DNA of 64,000 nt from JAAYJM01 sp964498585 (GTDB lineage Bacteria > Bacteroidota > Ignavibacteria > Kapaibacteriales > UBA2268), in the NCBI GenBank assembly GCA_964498585.1, contig CAZCHH010000009.1:4854-68853 (forward strand), in the 5' to 3' direction. The notes beneath the pieces are model-generated. The model saw only the letters and a list, made by a program, of their open reading frames with translations. It did no database searches and was not told the origin of the DNA. The translations under genes were made by a program, and so were the position numbers. Below, in pieces: positions 59,990 to 64,000 of the stretch. Each line of letters starts with the position of its first letter. Position 1 is the stretch's first letter.

Positions 59990-60824
59990 TAAAAATGATT
60001 TTGATAGTATTATCCAATTTAAGAATTCTTTAATTCAATATGGGAAAAATAGCGATAGAGTTTATCTAATGAAACTTGATAGTAACGAAAATGAGGTTAT
60101 TAGTTTTATTGAACAATTAGCTATTGAAAATGATTTAGGAAAAATTTTTACTAAAGTTCCGGAAACTTCTATTCAAGCTTTTCTTAATAATAATTATAGA
60201 ATTGAAGCAGAAATTCCAAATTACTTTAAAAGTGATAAATGTTATTTTGCTTCAAAATTTGTAAAAAAAGAAAGAGAATTTGTTAGCGAAGAACTTTCTT
60301 TAGAAATAGAAAATAATATTAAACTTGCTAAATCAAAAGCAAGTTCTGAAATGAAGGAATTTGATAGCTCAATTAGAATTAAAGTTTTAGATTCAAAAGA
60401 TTTAGAAAAAGCGGCTGAACTTTACCGAATAGTTTTCAAATCATATCCTTTCCCAATTTTTGACGCATCATATTTAGAAAGCACATTAGACCATATTATG
60501 TATTTTGGTGCTTTTGTAAATGGGCAGCTTGTTGCCTGCTCATCATCTGAAATGTATGTTCAGGATTCAAGCGTTGAAATGACTGATTTTGCAACTCTTC
60601 CAGATTATCTTGGGAAAAATATCAGTTCTATGCTTCTGTTTACAATGGAAAATGTTATGAAAGCAAATGGAATAAATACTTCCTACACTATTGCAAGAGC
60701 AATGTCGAAAGGAATGAATATTACTTTTGCAAAAAATGCTTATACGTTTTCCGGAACTTTGATTAATAATACTGATATTTTTGGTAAAATTGAATCTATG
60801 AATGTTTGGTATAAACATTTGTAA
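59982..60824 (+). CDS. ablB: Beta-lysine N6-acetyltransferase
   Basis: 280-aa acetyltransferase of the AblB type that acetylates beta-lysine with acetyl-CoA to give N-epsilon-acetyl-beta-lysine. The N-terminal part carries [20 protein letters not shown] and [20 protein letters not shown], typical of the family. The GNAT domain is in the second half (about 130-275: [35 protein letters not shown]). The start is the ATG at 59982 with GGAGAGG upstream, overlapping the ablA stop, so translation is coupled. AblAB pairs are known from methanogens and some bacteria under salt stress. Confidence 0.9.
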   Translation: MNSKNDFDSIIQFKNSLIQYGKNSDRVYLMKLDSNENEVISFIEQLAIENDLGKIFTKVPETSIQAFLNNNYRIEAEIPNYFKSDKCYFASKFVKKEREFVSEELSLEIENNIKLAKSKASSEMKEFDSSIRIKVLDSKDLEKAAELYRIVFKSYPFPIFDASYLESTLDHIMYFGAFVNGQLVACSSSEMYVQDSSVEMTDFATLPDYLGKNISSMLLFTMENVMKANGINTSYTIARAMSKGMNITFAKNAYTFSGTLINNTDIFGKIESMNVWYKHL

Positions 60825-60846
60825 TAACATTCAGGTATCCTGATTA

Positions 60847-60919
60847 GTTATTGGGTTATTGGGTTATTGGTTTATTGGTTATTAGTTATTGGGTTATTGG
60901 GTTATTGGGTTATTGGGTT
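60847..60919. repeat. 9-bp minisatellite GTTATTGGG
   Basis: About eight units of GTTATTGGG with variants (GTTTATTGG, GTTATTA), just after ablB. Confidence 0.85.
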
Positions 60920-61231
60920 GAACTCCTTCCCAAGTTGCACTTGGGAAAGAGAAGATAGCATTCAAAGTGCGAAAAATCAGAACTCCTGATGCCTCGTAGT
61001 TTGTTATTTCTAGGGCTTGTCATTCTGAATCAACTTATAAAGCAAGTGCTTTATTATAATGGAGATGACATAATTTTACCGTGTCGTTCTGACGGATGTC
61101 AGAATCCATCTTATTATTCTTGAGCTTCTATTCGATATTAACTATTTCACGGATGCATTTGGGCTTGCTCAAATGTTTTATGAGAAAGCTCACTTGATTT
61201 ACAATATGGATTCTGGCATACGCCAGAATGA
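60920..61231. repeat. Hairpin plus composite inverted-repeat element, family 3
   Basis: 60923-60951 is a CTTCCCAAGT hairpin. 61034-61072 is the outer module (ATAAAGCAAGTGCTTTATTA, GGAGATGACA). 61083-61112 (CTGACGGATGTCAGAATCC) and 61206-61231 (GGATTCTGGCATACGCCAG) are the core arms. The inside contains a worn palindrome CATTTGGGCTTGCTCAAATG near 61157-61176. No gene is present in 60825-61284. Confidence 0.85.
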
Positions 61232-61284
61232 TAAATCATATATTCATATTAATTATGACATTTTATAATGTAATATGTATTATT

Positions 61285-62541
61285 TTACCAACTGTACTTT
61301 TCTATTGTCCAATTTTCTTCACCTTTGACAAAAAGCACAATATAATTATTTTTCTTGTCGTAGAGCATATTTTGAATATTTAATTCATCTTCATTTTCAA
61401 AAGTTCTTTCAGGAATAAATTTCCCATTAATATCATATTCTCTGAATATAAAAGAAGCATAATCTTCTACTTTTTCCATATAACAAATAATCAAATTTTT
61501 TCCGTTATTCATCAATTTGAAAACAGATATTGGCATATATTCATCTATTACTTTAGTGCTACTTTCATTTTTATCTAATTTCTTTATTTCATTTCTTGCT
61601 TCTTCATATTTTTCTGAATAATTAACAATTGGATTAGATAAGCTGATAGTATCATCTGTTGATAAATTGTAAAAAGTGTTTGGGCTGTAAGGAAACATTG
61701 CAAAATGCTTATTATTAATTGTTGTTGTTTTAGGAATGTGCATAAACAATAGATTTATATAAACATCATTTGCATATATCTCATCTAAAAATAGTGCTGT
61801 TCTAATATATTCGCCATTATTATCATAAATCGAAAGAACTGGGATTGAATCTTTTTTATTAAATTCAATAAATACTGCCCTTGATTCATTAGGAATATAA
61901 TATGTATTATTTTCATCAACAATATAGCTAAAGGGAATTGTATAATTATAACTTGTGTTATTGGGGAAAATTACTCTTTTAATGTTAAGGGTTGAATCAA
62001 ATTTAATGATTGCTGCTGTATTGTATGCTGTATTTTCTATATTTTTCATAAAGGTTGGTAAATAAATTAATGCTAATGAACTTAAATCATTATTATTTTT
62101 ATTATAATTAACATTTATAAAAACATTTTTTATCATTATAAAATCAGTAAAACCTATTTCTCTACATTCTTCTAAAGACAAATATTTAACAGGTTGATAA
62201 GTATAATTGTCATTTGGATATGGCGGGGGAAATCTGTTCGTATGCTTTATTGAGTCGGACAAATACAATTCAGCTTTTTTAAAATGCAATAAGTTGCCAT
62301 TTTTAAAATCATAAATGGCGATAATTCGCTTTATTCCAGAAGTTAATACAATATTGCTTGCATTAGAGTTAATATCACAGTCAATAATATCTGATAATAT
62401 AACGCTCTCATTTTCTTCTAAAATAACGGATTTGACTTTTGTCAAGGGCTTTGATTCGATAGAAAGTTTTTGTTCTTCTCCATTAGCATCAATTACGAAC
62501 ATTATTACTAATAATAATGCTGCAAATATTACTTTTTTCAT
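61285..62541 (-). CDS. Hypothetical exported propeller-like protein
   Basis: 418-aa protein with a signal peptide (1-21, ending DANGE). The mature chain has repeated strand patterns (IIAIYDFKNGNLLHFKKAEL, VLSIYDNNGEYIRTALFL, FIFREYDINGKFIPERTF), the D-x-N-G turn seen in 6-bladed propeller proteins of Bacteroidota. No catalytic residues can be named. It stands alone; the spacer 62542-62738 shows nothing. Confidence 0.7.
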   Translation of the reverse strand: MKKVIFAALLLVIMFVIDANGEEQKLSIESKPLTKVKSVILEENESVILSDIIDCDINSNASNIVLTSGIKRIIAIYDFKNGNLLHFKKAELYLSDSIKHTNRFPPPYPNDNYTYQPVKYLSLEECREIGFTDFIMIKNVFINVNYNKNNNDLSSLALIYLPTFMKNIENTAYNTAAIIKFDSTLNIKRVIFPNNTSYNYTIPFSYIVDENNTYYIPNESRAVFIEFNKKDSIPVLSIYDNNGEYIRTALFLDEIYANDVYINLLFMHIPKTTTINNKHFAMFPYSPNTFYNLSTDDTISLSNPIVNYSEKYEEARNEIKKLDKNESSTKVIDEYMPISVFKLMNNGKNLIICYMEKVEDYASFIFREYDINGKFIPERTFENEDELNIQNMLYDKKNNYIVLFVKGEENWTIEKYSW

Positions 62542-62738
62542 AAATAATTTCCTATTATGTTAAAAATAAACTATATTAAAATATTAAAATATATTCTTTT
62601 ACTAACAAGCAATTAGTAATAGTTAATAAATTCAGAATTCCAGTCCTTTTGTAAAAAATGGAGTTCAACAACAATGTTTTAATTGGTCATAGTTTATTAT
62701 TACAGAATAAAACTAAGATATTGAATATTAAGGTTTTC

Positions 62739-63761
62739 TTATTCCTCATAAATATCCTGAAAAGGCGCGCGCCCAAGCTTATAAAAGCTCAGTACTTGAG
62801 GAAATCCATAATCTTTAATAACATCAGAAATTACATTTGTCTTTTTGCCATAATCCTTGATATACTCTAACATACCTTGCTGCTGCCACAAAAAATTCTG
62901 CGGTATATTCTCAAATTTTCTATTCAAAACACCATATTTACTCAATGCCGGAGTTGACCAAAACCAAAGAAATAACGAAATTCTTGATTCATCATTAGCT
63001 AAACACATAGCAATTGGCAACACGCAATTCAAAATCAATTCTCGTCTGAAAGAAGCTCCTTCATTTGCTATCGGAGTTTTTAAAAGTAATTGCATTTTGT
63101 CCGGAATTGGAACTTCAAAGCCATCTTCGAGCTCCTTTAGAAATTCATATATTATCGTATTTGTAAGATTATTTATTATTTCTATAAAATCTTCTTTACT
63201 ATAAACAGGCCTTCTGCGTCTGCTGTTATAGCGATTTATGTAGGAACAAAACAAGCTATAAATAGCTTCTTTTAAACCTTTTTCATTTAAAAGGATTTTT
63301 GCATCAGTCGTTTTTCTTAGCAATCGTAGCAAAGCATAATGCTGCAAATCTTCCAAAGATTTTATATCAATTTCTCTCGTTTTATTGCTTTCGAGTTCAA
63401 AAAACTTTTTTTCTAAAATATTTTTATCTAATAAAAGAGTTTCAAGTTGCTCGTCAAGAGCGGGAAAATTGCATTCAGTACAAATATGCAAGATTACTGA
63501 TTTATAATTAATATTTGTATGATGAGAATGTTCTCTCCACATTGAACTTTTGAAATGAAACTCAGCATCACCAATTATCACATCACCCTGCAAAAGTATT
63601 GCTATATCAAGAAAATCTGGACCTTCGTTCAGATTTATTCTGCCCGGTGATAGAATTTGCAAACGTTTTCCGCTTGTTGTGTTTCTCACTATTGACGGGT
63701 CAGACAAAAGCTGATGGACTGCCTTTTGTAATTGCCGCTCGTTTAACCTTAAGTTATTCAT
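62739..63761 (-). CDS. DUF2851 family protein
   Basis: 340-aa cytoplasmic protein of the DUF2851 family found mainly in Bacteroidota. The characteristic block is near 40-95: GRINLNEGPDFLDIAILL, IGDAEFHFKSSMWREHSHH, NYKSVILHIC. The Asp-plus-Glu-x-His-x-Lys arrangement resembles a nuclease-like (PD-(D/E)XK) core, but the function has not been shown to my knowledge. No operon partner. Confidence 0.88.
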   Translation of the reverse strand: MNNLRLNERQLQKAVHQLLSDPSIVRNTTSGKRLQILSPGRINLNEGPDFLDIAILLQGDVIIGDAEFHFKSSMWREHSHHTNINYKSVILHICTECNFPALDEQLETLLLDKNILEKKFFELESNKTREIDIKSLEDLQHYALLRLLRKTTDAKILLNEKGLKEAIYSLFCSYINRYNSRRRRPVYSKEDFIEIINNLTNTIIYEFLKELEDGFEVPIPDKMQLLLKTPIANEGASFRRELILNCVLPIAMCLANDESRISLFLWFWSTPALSKYGVLNRKFENIPQNFLWQQQGMLEYIKDYGKKTNVISDVIKDYGFPQVLSFYKLGRAPFQDIYEE

Positions 63762-63881
63762 AATAATTAAATGAGATTTTTTAAAAAATTCAATTTAACA
63801 AATCATTTACTTATAATCAATAAATTATTTTCTAGAATATTTTTAGTAAAAAAAAATATGAATTATTCAACCTTTTTCTTA

Positions 63882-64000
63882 GTCATTCTAAATCCTTTAA
63901 TAAATGATGACCTTTATTGAAATGGAGATGACATAAATTAACACAGTCATTCTGAACGAAGTGAAGAATCCAGAGAGTAGTAATTAAAAAAATTTCTGGA
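63882..64000. repeat. Family 1 element, cut by the window end
   Basis: A worn outer module (63882-63934, ending GGAGATGACA) followed by the family 1 left arm at 63946-63973 and a loop. It is nearly identical to 1940-2000, and the right arm begins at the window edge. Confidence 0.85.

Noticed and set aside
60847..60919. Possible CRISPR or coding repeat (GTTATTGGG)
   Set aside because: A 9-bp minisatellite without spacers; too short and variable, no ribosome site.

Overview
The window is low-GC DNA from a bacterium that uses the type IX secretion system. Three large secreted proteins (7416-9797, 12700-16173, 26473-30693) end in type A sorting domains. Two candidate promoters fit the Bacteroidota pattern TTTG - about 20 nt - TAnnTTTG (58556-58587 and, reversed, 36804-36835). 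Small outer-membrane barrels, an IgGFc-binding/choice-of-anchor-D adhesin, a DUF2851 protein and an HMA-AraC regulator also fit. The best guess is Bacteroidota or a sister lineage (Ignavibacteria/Kapabacteria type). No rRNA, tRNA, CRISPR array, phage or transposase gene was seen. Intergenic space is crowded with nested inverted-repeat elements.

Layout. 0-2 kb: 3'-terminal part of a Type IIL (MmeI-like) restriction-modification gene. 2-7 kb, minus strand: an anti-sigma-type kinase, a STAS antagonist and a GH57 glucan branching enzyme in one apparent operon, then a family III CoA-transferase. 7-16 kb: a transglutaminase-like and a CotH/lamin-tail T9SS protein flanking recQ. 16-19 kb: an NfeD-flotillin pair. 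19-26 kb: acyl-CoA dehydrogenase, NlpC/P60 lipoprotein, rpe, envelope proteins and a 21-bp tandem repeat. 26-37 kb: the 1406-aa adhesin-like protein, a transsulfuration-type PLP enzyme, a nucleotidyltransferase/phosphomannomutase-like fusion, a PtsN-like EIIA and gcvH.

37-57 kb is almost entirely minus strand and reads as an envelope and stress region. It holds two barrels and a lipoprotein, a GH130 mannoside phosphorylase with a GT4/toroid fusion, and a five-gene operon (SPFH protein, two small membrane proteins, DUF2959 lipoprotein, B12-type radical SAM enzyme). An OmpA protein follows, then two operons that each begin with a CsbD-like gene: one leads into a coiled-coil lipoprotein and a cupin, the other into a triple-PAS hybrid kinase. 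The two CsbD-like genes share a duplicated upstream region: a 31-bp identical block, and a 14-bp identical block exactly 50 bp further upstream in both. An HMA-AraC regulator and a BatA/BatD-like pair close this region.

57-64 kb: a lipoprotein paralogous to the one at 37983-38693, then overlapping ablA (lysine 2,3-aminomutase) and ablB (beta-lysine acetyltransferase), which together predict the osmolyte N-epsilon-acetyl-beta-lysine, then a propeller-like secreted protein and DUF2851.

Most gaps over 300 bp hold interspersed elements up to about 450 bp long. They have nested palindromes, and the arms of one family carry mini-hairpins whose stem bases change in compensating pairs. Three degraded genes lie in gaps: a twice-frameshifted small ORF (7022-7260), a HicB-like reading frame without a start codon (18691-18867), and a response-regulator tail directly abutting an inverted-repeat element (43021-43116).
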